Assembly (NCBI GenBank): GCA_038258215.1
Contig: JBBSQC010000009.1
Span: forward strand, 40,055-104,054
Reading direction: 5' to 3'
DNA: 64,000 nucleotides
DNA from: Fodinibacter sp038258215
GTDB taxonomy: Bacteria > Actinomycetota > Actinomycetes > Actinomycetales > Dermatophilaceae
Under the pieces are notes generated by a model. That model was not told the DNA's origin. It saw only the letters and a list, made by a program, of their open reading frames with translations, and searched no databases. How positions within the stretch are numbered: the first letter of the stretch is position 1; the number at the start of each line of letters is the position of its first letter. The translations under genes were made by a program, and so were the position numbers. This document shows positions 19,031 to 27,932 of the stretch, in pieces.

Positions 19031-20565
19031 ACTCCCTGCCCCTGCTCACCCTGATGATGGTCGTGCCGCTACTCGGCGCGGTCGTCGTGGCGGCCCTGCC
19101 CGGCAGCTCCGCCCGGCTCGCGAAGCCGATCGCGCTGGGTGCCTCGATCGTCACCCTGGTGCTGGCGATCCTGGCCTGGGTCCGCTTCGACGCTGGGGCC
19201 ACGGTGCAGTTCCAGCTGGCCGAGGTGCACTCGTGGATCCCGCAGTTCGGTGTGTCCTACGCCCTCGGCGTCGACGGGATCGCCCTCTCGCTCATCGTGC
19301 TCTCCGCCATCCTCACTCCGATCTGCCTGCTGGCCGCCTGGAACGACGTCAGCGACGAGGAGCCCCAGCGGGAGAAGACCTACTTCGCGCTGATGCTCAC
19401 CCTGCTGGCCTTCATGGTCGGGGTCTTCGCGGCGACCGACGTCTTCTTGTTCTACGTCTTCTTCGAGGCGATGCTCATCCCGGTGTACTTCCTCATCGGC
19501 CTGTTCGGCGGTGCCCGCCGGCAGTATGCCGCGGTGAAGTTCCTGCTGTTCTCCCTCGCGGGCGGGCTGATCATGCTCGTCGCGGTCATCGCGCTCTACG
19601 TCGCCGGCCCCGGCGGCCCCACCGGCTTCCTCGTCGACAACCTCACCGGAAACCTCGATGCGTCCACCGGGGCGCTGCGATGGATGTTCGTCGGCTTCTT
19701 CTTCGCCTTCGCGGTGAAGGCCCCGATGTGGCCGGTGCACACCTGGCTGCCCGACGCGGCCACCGAGGCCCGCCCGGCGACCGCCGTCCTGCTGGTCGGC
19801 GTGCTCGACAAGGTCGGCACCTACGGCATGATCCGGTTCTGCCTCCAGCTCTTCCCGGAGGCCTCGAAGTGGGCCACCCCCGTGGTCATCACCCTCGCCG
19901 TCATCTCGGTGATCTACGGCGCGCTGCTGGCCATCGGCCAGACCGACATGATGCGGCTCATCGCCTTCACCTCGATCAGCCACTTCGGCCTGATCGTCCT
20001 GGGCATCTTCGCGCTGACCAGCGTCGGTGGCGCCGGAGCGACCCTGTACATGGTCAACCACGGGTTCTCCACGGCGGGGCTCTTCCTCCTCGCTGGCTTC
20101 CTCGTCGCGCGTCGCGGCTCCAAGCGCATCCCGGACTACGGCGGCTGGCAGCGAGTCACCCCGGTGCTGGCGGGCAGCTTCCTGGTCGTCGGCCTGTCGA
20201 GCCTGGCCCTGCCCGGACTCTCCTCGTTCGTCTCGGAGTTCCTCGTCCTACAGGGGGCGTTCATGCGCTACCCCGCGGCGGCGGTCATCGCCACCCTCGG
20301 CACGGTCCTCGCCGCGCTGTACATCCTCCTCATGTACCAGCGCGTCATGACCGGCCCGAAGCCCAGCTTCGTCGAGGGAGAGGCTCCACCCGACCTCTCC
20401 CACCGGGAGCGCTGGGTCGTGGCCCCGATCATCGCCTCGTTCATCGTGCTCGGCTTCTTCCCCAAGCCGGTGCTCGACCTCGTCAACCCGGCCGTGGACC
20501 GGACGCTGCAGTTCGTCGGCGTCTCCGACCCGACCGCAACCGCCGCCTCCGGGAGTGAGAAGTGA
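19027..20565 (+). CDS. nuoM: NADH-quinone oxidoreductase subunit M
   Basis: This is an antiporter-like proton-pumping subunit of 512 residues. The key glutamate is in VFFEAMLIPVYFLIG and the key lysine in FAVKAPMWPVHTWLPDAATEA. GTG 19027 overlaps the nuoL stop by four bases. Membrane helices fill most of the protein. Confidence 0.96.
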   Translation: MNSLPLLTLMMVVPLLGAVVVAALPGSSARLAKPIALGASIVTLVLAILAWVRFDAGATVQFQLAEVHSWIPQFGVSYALGVDGIALSLIVLSAILTPICLLAAWNDVSDEEPQREKTYFALMLTLLAFMVGVFAATDVFLFYVFFEAMLIPVYFLIGLFGGARRQYAAVKFLLFSLAGGLIMLVAVIALYVAGPGGPTGFLVDNLTGNLDASTGALRWMFVGFFFAFAVKAPMWPVHTWLPDAATEARPATAVLLVGVLDKVGTYGMIRFCLQLFPEASKWATPVVITLAVISVIYGALLAIGQTDMMRLIAFTSISHFGLIVLGIFALTSVGGAGATLYMVNHGFSTAGLFLLAGFLVARRGSKRIPDYGGWQRVTPVLAGSFLVVGLSSLALPGLSSFVSEFLVLQGAFMRYPAAAVIATLGTVLAALYILLMYQRVMTGPKPSFVEGEAPPDLSHRERWVVAPIIASFIVLGFFPKPVLDLVNPAVDRTLQFVGVSDPTATAASGSEK

Positions 20566-22115
20566 TATCCGCCGAGTTCGAGGCAGTCAACGTCGACTAC
20601 GCAGCGGTGTCGCCGATGCTCATCGTCATCGGTGGTGCGCTCGTGGGGGTCCTCGTCGAGGCCTTCGCACCCCGGATGAAGCGGCACTCGATCCAGGTCG
20701 TGCTCACCAGCGTGACGCTGCTCGCCGCCCTGGTGGCGGTGGCGGTCTGGTCGCGCACCAACACCGCGGTGACCCTCGGCGGGTCGGTCGTCGTCGACGG
20801 GGTCGCGGTCTTCCTCCAGGGCTCGTTGCTCGTGCTCGCCCTGATGGCCGTGCTCATCATGGCCGAGACCTTCGGCGGCGTCGGGGCCGACGCCTTCACG
20901 CCGATGGGCGCGTCCACCCCCGGCTCGCAGCAGGAGGACGTGGCGACCCGCGCGGGCTACGCGACGTCAGAGGTCTTCCCGCTGACGCTCTTCGCCGTGC
21001 TGGGCATGATGGTCTTCGTCACGGCGAACGACCTGATCACCATGTTCGTGGGCCTCGAGGTGCTCTCGCTGCCGCTCTACGTCATGACCGGCCTGGCCCG
21101 GCGTCGGCGCCTGCTGTCGCAGGAGGCGGCCCTGAAGTACTTCCTCCTCGGTGCCTTCTCCAGCGCCTTCTTCCTCTTTGGCTCGGCGCTGCTCTACGGC
21201 TTCGCCGGCTCCTCCGACCTCAAGGTCATCGCCCAGACCATCTCCACGACCGGCGGCGAGCTCGACGGGCTGCTCCTGCCCGGTGTGGTCCTCGTCCTGG
21301 TCGGGCTGCTGTTCAAGGTGGGTGCGGTGCCGTTCCACTCGTGGACACCGGACGCCTACCAGGGTGCGCCGACCCCCGTGACGGGGTTCATGGCCGCCTG
21401 CACCAAGCTCGCGGCCTTCGGGGCCATCCTGCGGTTCGTCTACGTCGGCGTCGCGGGCAACCGCTGGGACTGGGAGATGGCGGTCGTGGTCATCGCGATC
21501 CTCACGATGGTCATCGGCGCCGTGCTGTCCGTGACCCAGACCGACATCAAGCGCCTCCTGGCGTACTCCTCGATCGCCCACGCCGGCTTCATCCTCGTCG
21601 GTGTCCTCGCGTTCACCGAGGCGGCGATCTCCGGCGTGATGTTCTACCTCATCGCCTACGGCTTCACCACGGTGGCCGCGTTCGGGATCATCGCCATGGT
21701 GCGCCAGGGTGGGTCCGAGGCATCGCACCTCTCGCAGTGGGCGGGTCTGGGCCGCCGCCACCCGGTCGTCGCCGGGACGTTCTCGTTCCTGCTGCTGGCC
21801 TTCGCCGGCATCCCGCTGACCTCGGGCTTCACGGCCAAGTACGCCGTGTTCGCCCCGGCCGTCCAGAGCGGCACCGCCGGCGTCATCATGGTCGTGGTGG
21901 GTGTGCTCGCCTCGGCCGTCACGGCCTTCGTCTACGTCCGGCTCATCGTGCTGATGTACTTCACCGAGCCCGCCGGTGACGACGTCGTGGCGCTGACCCC
22001 GTCGATCGGCGCGGCCGTCGCGATCACCGTCGGTGTCGTGGCGACCGTCGTCGCGGGCGTGCTGCCCAGCATCGGGCTCGACCTGGCGGCGTCGTCGGCC
22101 TCGTTCCTCCTGTGA
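20562..22115 (+). CDS. nuoN: NADH-quinone oxidoreductase subunit N
   Basis: This is the third antiporter-like subunit of 517 residues. The key glutamate is in FVGLEVLSLPLYVMTG and the lysine in LLFKVGAVPFHSWTPDAYQGAP. GTG 20562 overlaps the nuoM stop. The stop in turn overlaps the start of a polyprenyl synthase gene, so the operon continues past the complex I genes. Confidence 0.96.
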   Translation: MISAEFEAVNVDYAAVSPMLIVIGGALVGVLVEAFAPRMKRHSIQVVLTSVTLLAALVAVAVWSRTNTAVTLGGSVVVDGVAVFLQGSLLVLALMAVLIMAETFGGVGADAFTPMGASTPGSQQEDVATRAGYATSEVFPLTLFAVLGMMVFVTANDLITMFVGLEVLSLPLYVMTGLARRRRLLSQEAALKYFLLGAFSSAFFLFGSALLYGFAGSSDLKVIAQTISTTGGELDGLLLPGVVLVLVGLLFKVGAVPFHSWTPDAYQGAPTPVTGFMAACTKLAAFGAILRFVYVGVAGNRWDWEMAVVVIAILTMVIGAVLSVTQTDIKRLLAYSSIAHAGFILVGVLAFTEAAISGVMFYLIAYGFTTVAAFGIIAMVRQGGSEASHLSQWAGLGRRHPVVAGTFSFLLLAFAGIPLTSGFTAKYAVFAPAVQSGTAGVIMVVVGVLASAVTAFVYVRLIVLMYFTEPAGDDVVALTPSIGAAVAITVGVVATVVAGVLPSIGLDLAASSASFLL

Positions 22116-23140
22116 GCGAGGTGTCGGTCGAGCAGGCCGCGCGGGGCACCCCCGCGGTGCTCTCCCTCCCCGACGCCTCCGACGCCCTGCGCAGTGCCCT
22201 CCTCGCCGGTCTGGACGCGGTCAACGCGCTCATCGAGGACCGGGTCCGACACGACGACCCGTTCATCTCCCGGGCCAGCGAGCACCTGACCGCGGCCGGG
22301 GGGAAGCGGTTCCGGCCGTTGCTCACCCTCCTTGCCGCGGAGGTGGGTGAGGGCGTCAACGGCCAGGTGGTCGCGGCCGCGGCGGGGGTCGAGCTGACCC
22401 ACCTGGCCTCGCTCTACCACGACGACGTCATGGACGAGGCGGACGTGCGGCGGGGTGCGACCAGCGCCAACGCCGCCTACGGGAACTCCACCGCCATCCT
22501 CGTCGGTGACCTGCTCTTCGGCACCGCCTCGGACATCGTGGCCGACCTCGGGCCACAGGCGGTGAAGATCCAGGCGCAGACCTTCGTGCGGCTGTGCTCG
22601 GGCCAGATCCGCGACGACCGACCCTGCCCCGACGGGGAGGACCCGGTGGACTACTACCTCAGCGTCCTCGCCGACAAGACCGGGGTCCTCATCGCCACCG
22701 CCGCCCGCTACGGCGCGATGTTCGCCGGGTGCGCGGATGACGTCGTCGAGACGATGGCCGAGTTCGGGGAGCGGCTCGGTGTCGCCTTCCAGCTGGCCGA
22801 CGACCTCATCGACATCGAGTCCGAGGCCGACGAGACCGGTAAGACCCCCGGCACCGACCTGCGCGAGGGCAAGCGCACGCTTCCGGTCATCCACGTCCTG
22901 GCCTCCGACGACCCGGACGATCGGCCGCTGCAGGCGTTGCTCACCGGCGACCTCACCGACGACGCCCGCCTCGCGGAGGCCTTGGGCCTGCTGCGCGCCC
23001 ACCCGGCGATGGACCGGGCCCGCGAGCACACCCACCAGGTCGCCCGACAGGCTCAGGACGTGCTCGTGGCGCTACCGCCGAGCGATGCCAAGGATGCCCT
23101 GCACGCCCTGGCGACCGGCGTGGTCACCCGAGTCGGGTGA
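22112..23140 (+). CDS. Polyprenyl diphosphate synthase, probably for the menaquinone side chain
   Basis: This is a trans-prenyltransferase that extends allylic diphosphates with isopentenyl diphosphate. Both aspartate-rich motifs are present: YHDDVMDEADVRRG (first, near residue 100) and LADDLIDIE (second, near residue 230), with GGKRFRPLL upstream. It has 342 residues. GTG 22112 overlaps the nuoN stop by 4 bases, so its translation is tied to complex I. Chain length cannot be read reliably from sequence; a long-chain (C35-C45) product for menaquinone is inferred from the location. Confidence 0.9.
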   Translation: MSEVSVEQAARGTPAVLSLPDASDALRSALLAGLDAVNALIEDRVRHDDPFISRASEHLTAAGGKRFRPLLTLLAAEVGEGVNGQVVAAAAGVELTHLASLYHDDVMDEADVRRGATSANAAYGNSTAILVGDLLFGTASDIVADLGPQAVKIQAQTFVRLCSGQIRDDRPCPDGEDPVDYYLSVLADKTGVLIATAARYGAMFAGCADDVVETMAEFGERLGVAFQLADDLIDIESEADETGKTPGTDLREGKRTLPVIHVLASDDPDDRPLQALLTGDLTDDARLAEALGLLRAHPAMDRAREHTHQVARQAQDVLVALPPSDAKDALHALATGVVTRVG

Positions 23141-24306
23141 GCGGCATCCCCGACCCGGTGGGCAACCCCTGGGAGCGCGCCACCGACGGGCTCCCGGCCC
23201 CGCTCGTCGCCGTGGACCTCGACCGCTTCGACGCCAACGCCGACGACCTCGTGCGACGAGCCGACGGGCTGCCGATCCGGGTGGCCTCCAAGTCCGTACG
23301 GTGCCGGGCCTTGCTCGACCGGGTCCTCTCCCGGCCCGGCTTCTCCGGCGTGATGGCGTATGCCGTGCCGGAGGCGCTGTGGCTGGCCAAGGCCGGGGTC
23401 CGCGACGTCTTCGTCGCCTACCCCAGCGTGGACGTCGCCGCGGTCCGGACCCTCGCGACCGACCCGGTGCTCCGCGCCGAGGTGACGGTGACGGTCGACA
23501 GCGTGGAGCACGTCCGCTGGCTTCGTGAGTCCTTGGGCGGGGACGTCAGGGGCCTCGGGGTCGCGGTCGACGTCGACGCGTCGCTGCGGGTGGGGCCCCT
23601 GCACCTCGGCGTGCGGAGGTCGCCGACGCGCACCCCGCAGCAGGCCCTGGCCGTGGTGCGGGCGGCGCTCGGCGTGGGACTCGACGTGCGCGGGGTGATG
23701 TTCTACGACGCCCAGGTCGCCGGCCTTCCCGACTCGGGACCACACATCAGGGTGCTCAAGCGGGGCTCGGTGCGGGACCTGCGCGCCCGGCGGGCCGCCG
23801 TCGTCGATGCGGTCCGCGCCGAGATCGACCTGGCCTTCGTCAACGCCGGAGGCACGGGCAGCCTGCACCTCTTCGGCGGCGACCGGGTCGTCACCGAGCT
23901 GGCGGCGGGCTCGGGTCTCTACTCGCCGACCCTCTTCGACGGCTACGACGCCCTGCACGGCCGACCCTCGATGGCCTACGCCGTGCCGGTGGTGCGGCGG
24001 CCCGCGCCGGGGCACGTTACGGCCTTCGGTGGGGGATATGTCGCCAGCGGCGAGCCCGGCTGGTCCAGGGTGCCCTCGCCGGTGCGCCGCGGTCTGGCCC
24101 TGCTGCGCAGCGAGGCGGCCGGGGAGGTGCAGACCCCGCTCCGGGGCGAGGAGGCGGACGGGCTGGCACTCGGTGAGCGGGTGTGGATGCGGGGCGCCAA
24201 GGCCGGCGAGCTCCTCGAGCGGTTCGACACGGTGCACCTCGTGCGGGGCGGCGCCCTCGTCGACAGCGTGCCGTCCTATCGCGGCGAGGGGCGGACCTTC
24301 GGGTGA
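23137..24306 (+). CDS. PLP-dependent alanine racemase-fold enzyme (amino acid deaminase/aldolase type)
   Basis: This 389-residue protein has an alanine racemase-like N-terminal barrel. APLVAVDLDRFDANADDL leads to RVASKSVRC, whose lysine is the expected PLP anchor. A C-terminal part typical of the D-threonine aldolase/D-serine dehydratase family follows. The substrate is unknown. GTG 23137 overlaps the preceding stop, and the stop overlaps the following oxidase. The constant pairing by overlap suggests co-expression with quinone genes but does not show a shared pathway. Confidence 0.8.
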   Translation: MSGIPDPVGNPWERATDGLPAPLVAVDLDRFDANADDLVRRADGLPIRVASKSVRCRALLDRVLSRPGFSGVMAYAVPEALWLAKAGVRDVFVAYPSVDVAAVRTLATDPVLRAEVTVTVDSVEHVRWLRESLGGDVRGLGVAVDVDASLRVGPLHLGVRRSPTRTPQQALAVVRAALGVGLDVRGVMFYDAQVAGLPDSGPHIRVLKRGSVRDLRARRAAVVDAVRAEIDLAFVNAGGTGSLHLFGGDRVVTELAAGSGLYSPTLFDGYDALHGRPSMAYAVPVVRRPAPGHVTAFGGGYVASGEPGWSRVPSPVRRGLALLRSEAAGEVQTPLRGEEADGLALGERVWMRGAKAGELLERFDTVHLVRGGALVDSVPSYRGEGRTFG

Positions 24307-25604
24307 GCGGGTGGCGCAACTGGGCGGGCAACGTCGACGCCGACCCCGCCGAGGTCGTGTCCGCCGCGGACGTCCAGGCGTTGCGAGACGCGCTGGGGCG
24401 CGCGGACCGGCACGGGCACACCGTGCGGGTGGCCGGGGCCGGGCACTCGTTCACGCCGTTGGTGGCCACCGACGGGCTGCTGCTGCGGGTCGAGGGGCTG
24501 CGCGACCTGATCGCCGTCGACGTCGAGGCCCGGCGGGTGCGGGTGGGCGCGGGGATGCCGCTGCACGTGCTGAACCCGACGCTGCAGGCGCTCGGGCTGG
24601 CGCTGCCGAACCTCGGTGACATCGACCGGCAGAGCATCAGCGGGGCCATCGCCACGGGGACCCACGGCACGGGCACCCGCCTGCGTGGCATCGCTGCCGC
24701 GGTGACCGGTCTCAGCCTCGTCCTGGCGGACGGGTCGCTGCTCCGGTGCTCGGCGGGGGAGGAGCCTGAGGTGTTCGCGGCGGCGCGGGTCGGCCTGGGG
24801 GCGCTGGGTGTCGTCACCGAGGTCGAGCTGCAGTGCGTCCCGGCCTTCCGGCTGCACGCCAAGGAGGCCGGCGAGTCGTTCTCGGAGCTGCTCGTGCACC
24901 TCCAGGACGAGGCGGACGCCCACGACCACCTCGACGTGCACTGGTTCCCTCACACGGACCGGGCGCTGGTCAAGCGCAACGACCGGGTGGCCGCGGGCGA
25001 GGGGCCCGAGCCCCTCCCGCGGTGGCGGGCGCGACTCGATGACGACCTCCTCGCCAACCGGGTCTTCGAGCTCACCAACCGGGTCGCCGCGCGAGCGCCG
25101 TCCATCGTGCCGGGACTCAACCGGGTCACCTCGCGGGCGCTCTCGTCGAGGGAGTTCGCCGACGACTCGTGGCGGGTCTTCTGCTCCTCGCGGGAGGTTC
25201 GCTTCGTCGAGAGCGAGTATGCCGTGCCCCGCCGGTCGGTCGAGGCGGTGCTGGGCGAGCTCCGGCGGTGGATCGAGCGCGGCGGTGAGCCGGTGCCCTT
25301 CCCGGTGGAGGTGCGGTTCGTCGGCGCCGATGACGTGTGGCTCTCGACGGCGCACGAGCGCGACAACGCCTACGTCGCCGTGCATCAGTACCACCGGATG
25401 GAGCACCGGCGGCTGTTCGCGGCGTTCGAGGCGATCGTGGCGGAGCACGAGGGGCGGCCGCACTGGGGGAAGATGCACACCCTCGGAGCCGAGCGGCTCG
25501 GCCGGCTCTACCCCCGCTTCGAGGACTTCCGGGCGGTGCGCGACCGGCTCGACCCGCAGCGCCGCTTCACCAACGCGCACGTGCGCCACCTGCTCGGCGA
25601 CTGA
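24303..25604 (+). CDS. FAD-linked D-arabinono-1,4-lactone oxidase-family protein
   Basis: This is an aldonolactone oxidase of the vanillyl-alcohol-oxidase FAD fold. The FAD-binding region shows RVAGAGHSFTPLV near residue 45 and GAIATGTHGTG near residue 120. The C-terminal ALO domain has the HWGKMH segment close to the end. It has 433 residues. GTG 24303 overlaps the previous stop. The natural substrate and electron acceptor are not evident; it is the last gene of the nuo-led operon, so a link to the quinone pool is possible but unproven. Confidence 0.85.
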   Translation: MSGWRNWAGNVDADPAEVVSAADVQALRDALGRADRHGHTVRVAGAGHSFTPLVATDGLLLRVEGLRDLIAVDVEARRVRVGAGMPLHVLNPTLQALGLALPNLGDIDRQSISGAIATGTHGTGTRLRGIAAAVTGLSLVLADGSLLRCSAGEEPEVFAAARVGLGALGVVTEVELQCVPAFRLHAKEAGESFSELLVHLQDEADAHDHLDVHWFPHTDRALVKRNDRVAAGEGPEPLPRWRARLDDDLLANRVFELTNRVAARAPSIVPGLNRVTSRALSSREFADDSWRVFCSSREVRFVESEYAVPRRSVEAVLGELRRWIERGGEPVPFPVEVRFVGADDVWLSTAHERDNAYVAVHQYHRMEHRRLFAAFEAIVAEHEGRPHWGKMHTLGAERLGRLYPRFEDFRAVRDRLDPQRRFTNAHVRHLLGD

Positions 25605-25677
25605 CCGGCATCCGGCCTACCCGCTTCCGGCATCCGTCATCCGGCATCCGACGCACGCATCCGTCAACCGGCATCCG
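25605..25677. repeat. Four copies of CCGGCATCCG after the nuo-led operon
   Basis: Exact decamers CCGGCATCCG occur at 25605, 25627, 25641 and 25668, with degenerate copies between them. They fill the first part of the 250-bp convergent gap between the lactone oxidase and rarD. They contain GGCATCC, a heptamer also common inside genes in this window. Confidence 0.8.
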
Positions 25678-25696
25678 ACCTCCGACGTACGTCACC

Positions 25697-25787
25697 GGGT
25701 TCGGACACCATGGTAGCGAAACGCTGGGATGGCGGTCAGGTTCGGACGCCGTCAGCGGGTTTGAGCACCATGGTGGCCAAACCGGGT
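25697..25787. repeat. ~90-bp repeat element, intergenic copy
   Basis: Two dyads centred on CACCATGGT (25706 and 25766) lie exactly 60 bp apart and are joined by a spacer containing TGGGATGGCGGTCAG. Each dyad is an imperfect inverted repeat of the form GGTTyGnnCACCATGGTnnC(A)AACC. The same arrangement, with the same 60-bp spacing and near-identical spacer, occurs at 44947-45040 inside nagZ. Confidence 0.85.
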
Positions 25788-25798
25788 GCTAGACCCGG
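25782..25798. terminator. Candidate hairpin between convergent genes
   Basis: CCGGGT, loop GCTAG, ACCCGG forms a GC stem in the convergent gap before the rarD stop. It has no T-run, so termination is only inferred. Confidence 0.3.
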
Positions 25799-25854
25799 GT
25801 GATGGCCCCGGGCCCGTGCTGGGCGGGTCGAGGAGCGGGTGGGAACCGGGTGGT

Positions 25855-26847
25855 TCAGGGGCAGGGCTCGGGCGCGTCGAGCTCCTCGGGGCCGTTCTCC
25901 CGGAGCGACCTTCGAGCCGCGCGGGCCGATCCTGCGGCCCGGAGCGAGTCGACGGTGAGGAGCACGAGGGCGATCCACACGATCCCGAACCCGATCCACA
26001 GCCGACCGGTCACCTGCTCGCCCAGCACCGTGACCCCGACGAGCAGCTGGAGGAGCGGGGTGATGAACTGGATGAGACCCACGGTGACCAGGGGGATCCG
26101 GCGGGCCGCCGCGGCGAAGAGCAGGAGCGGCACAGCGGTGACGATCCCGGAGAGCACGAGCAGCGTCGTGTGCGGGGCCCCGTGGCCGGTGAAGGTCGTG
26201 GCGCCCTGGGCCGACAGCACGAGAAGCACCACGACGGCCACCGGAGCGAGCACCGTCGTCTCCGCCGCGAGGGAGTGCATCGCCTTCAGGCTGGCCCCCA
26301 CCTTCTTCTTGGTCAGCCCGTACAGCCCGAACGAGAACGCCAGCGTGAGCGAGATCCACGGGAGCACGCCACCGGCGAGGGCGAGGTAGACCGAGGCCAC
26401 CCCGCCGGTGACGACCGCGGCCCACTGCAGGCGTCGCAGCCGCTCACCGAGCACGAGCACCCCCAGACCCACGGTGACGATCGGGTTGAGGAAGTAGCCG
26501 AGCGCCGCCTCGTAGGTGCGCCCGGTGAGGACGGCGAGGACGTAGATCGTCCAGTTGGCCGCGATGAGCAGAGCCGCCACGGTGATGCCGCCGACGAGGC
26601 GCTTGCGCGCGACGAACGGCCGGATCCACGAGAGGTCCCGTCGCACGAGGAGCACGAGGGCGCACACCAGGAGGGTCCACAGGATGCGGTGGGCGAGGAT
26701 CTCGAAGGCACCGGAGGGCTTGAGCGCCGCGAAGTAGAGCGGGAACAGGCCCCAGATGCCGTAGGCGAGGAACCCGTATGCCGTGCCGCGGCGCAGCTCT
26801 GCGTCGTCACCTCCCACCGTGGTCGCCGTCGGTGGGGGAGGGGTCAC
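25855..26847 (-). CDS. rarD: RarD-like EamA-family membrane transporter
   Basis: This is a 330-residue integral membrane protein with about ten helices arranged as two EamA halves. The first begins YGFLAYGIWGLFPLYFAAL, the RarD signature; the second half has IQFITPLLQLLVGV. Members are called RarD from a chloramphenicol-sensitivity phenotype in other bacteria, and the substrate is generally unknown. GTG 26847 overlaps the korB stop, so it may be cotranscribed with korAB. The C-terminus is hydrophilic and Ala/Arg/Glu-rich. Confidence 0.88.
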   Translation of the reverse strand: MTPPPPTATTVGGDDAELRRGTAYGFLAYGIWGLFPLYFAALKPSGAFEILAHRILWTLLVCALVLLVRRDLSWIRPFVARKRLVGGITVAALLIAANWTIYVLAVLTGRTYEAALGYFLNPIVTVGLGVLVLGERLRRLQWAAVVTGGVASVYLALAGGVLPWISLTLAFSFGLYGLTKKKVGASLKAMHSLAAETTVLAPVAVVVLLVLSAQGATTFTGHGAPHTTLLVLSGIVTAVPLLLFAAAARRIPLVTVGLIQFITPLLQLLVGVTVLGEQVTGRLWIGFGIVWIALVLLTVDSLRAAGSARAARRSLRENGPEELDAPEPCP

Positions 26848-27932
26848 TCCACGGTCCAGGTGTCACGACCCCCGAGCAGCTCGGTGAGGTCGTCGTCGGC
26901 GGCAGGGCCGCCAGCGGCGTCGACGGCCGCGTCGACCTGGGCCCGGACCAGGTCGTCGTAGGTGGGGCGCGACACCTGGCGGAAGATGCCCATCGGCACG
27001 GTCGTCATCTCGGGGCTGTCCAGGCGGGAGAGGGCGAAGGCCTGGCTGGGGTCGTCCGCCGCGGCATCGTGAACGACCACGTCACGGTCCGCGGCATCGG
27101 TCTCGTCGACGAACTCCATCGACCCTGCCGCTCCGCGCACGAGCACGCGGCGCTCACCCTCGAGACCGACCACCACCGGCTCGCCGGACCGCAGCCGGAC
27201 GATCCGCGCGTCCTGCTGGCTGCGGTCCTTGAGCACCTCGAAGGCGCCGTCGTTGAAGATCGGGCAGTTCTGGTAGATCTCGACCAGGGCGGTGCCCCGG
27301 TGCTCGGTCGCGGCACGCAGGATCGTCGTGAGCTCGGCCCGGTCGGACTCCATGGCGCGGGCCACGAACGTCGCCTCGGCACCGAGCGCCAGTGACACCG
27401 GGTTGAACGGGGTGTCGACCGAGCCCATCGGCGTCGACTTGGTGACCTGACCGACCCGGCTGGTGGGGGAGTACTGGCCCTTGGTCAGGCCGTAGATCTG
27501 GTTGTTGAACAACAGGATCGTGAGGTTGACGTTGCGGCGCAGCGCGTGGATCAGGTGGTTGCCCCCAATCGACAGCGCGTCGCCGTCACCGGTGACGACC
27601 CACACCGACAGGTCCGGGCGCGAGGTCGCCAACCCCGTCGCGATGGCGGGCGCGCGGCCGTGGATCGAGTGCATCCCGTAGGTGTCGAGGTAGTAGGGGA
27701 AGCGCGAGGAGCAGCCGATGCCGGAGACGAACACGATGTTCTCGCGCTTGAGCCCCAGCTCGGGGAGGAAGGACTGCACCGCGGCGAGGATCACGTAGTC
27801 GCCGCACCCGGGGCACCACCGCACCTCCTGGTCGGAGGTGAAGTCGCGCTTGGTCTGTCGGGTCTCGTCCTGCGGGAGATGGGGGACGTGGTCGAGGCCA
27901 CTCACCGGCATCCCCAGGTCTGTGGTGGTCAC
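26844..27932 (-). CDS. korB: 2-oxoglutarate:ferredoxin oxidoreductase, beta subunit
   Basis: This thiamine-diphosphate and [4Fe-4S] subunit works with KorA to decarboxylate 2-oxoglutarate to succinyl-CoA and reduce ferredoxin. Cluster cysteines are visible in RWCPGCGDYVI, in SGIGCSSRFPY and in YQNCPIFND. The ThDP motif is TGDGDALSIGGNHLIHALRR followed by NNQIYGLTKGQ. It has 362 residues. GTG 27932 overlaps the korA stop. Reduced ferredoxin from this enzyme is a plausible donor for the second complex I cluster 3.4 kb away. Confidence 0.94.
   Translation of the reverse strand: MTTTDLGMPVSGLDHVPHLPQDETRQTKRDFTSDQEVRWCPGCGDYVILAAVQSFLPELGLKRENIVFVSGIGCSSRFPYYLDTYGMHSIHGRAPAIATGLATSRPDLSVWVVTGDGDALSIGGNHLIHALRRNVNLTILLFNNQIYGLTKGQYSPTSRVGQVTKSTPMGSVDTPFNPVSLALGAEATFVARAMESDRAELTTILRAATEHRGTALVEIYQNCPIFNDGAFEVLKDRSQQDARIVRLRSGEPVVVGLEGERRVLVRGAAGSMEFVDETDAADRDVVVHDAAADDPSQAFALSRLDSPEMTTVPMGIFRQVSRPTYDDLVRAQVDAAVDAAGGPAADDDLTELLGGRDTWTVE

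Noticed and set aside
25605..25787. CRISPR array in the convergent gap
   Set aside because: The repeats are too short, unevenly spaced and without uniform spacers; no cas genes are present.
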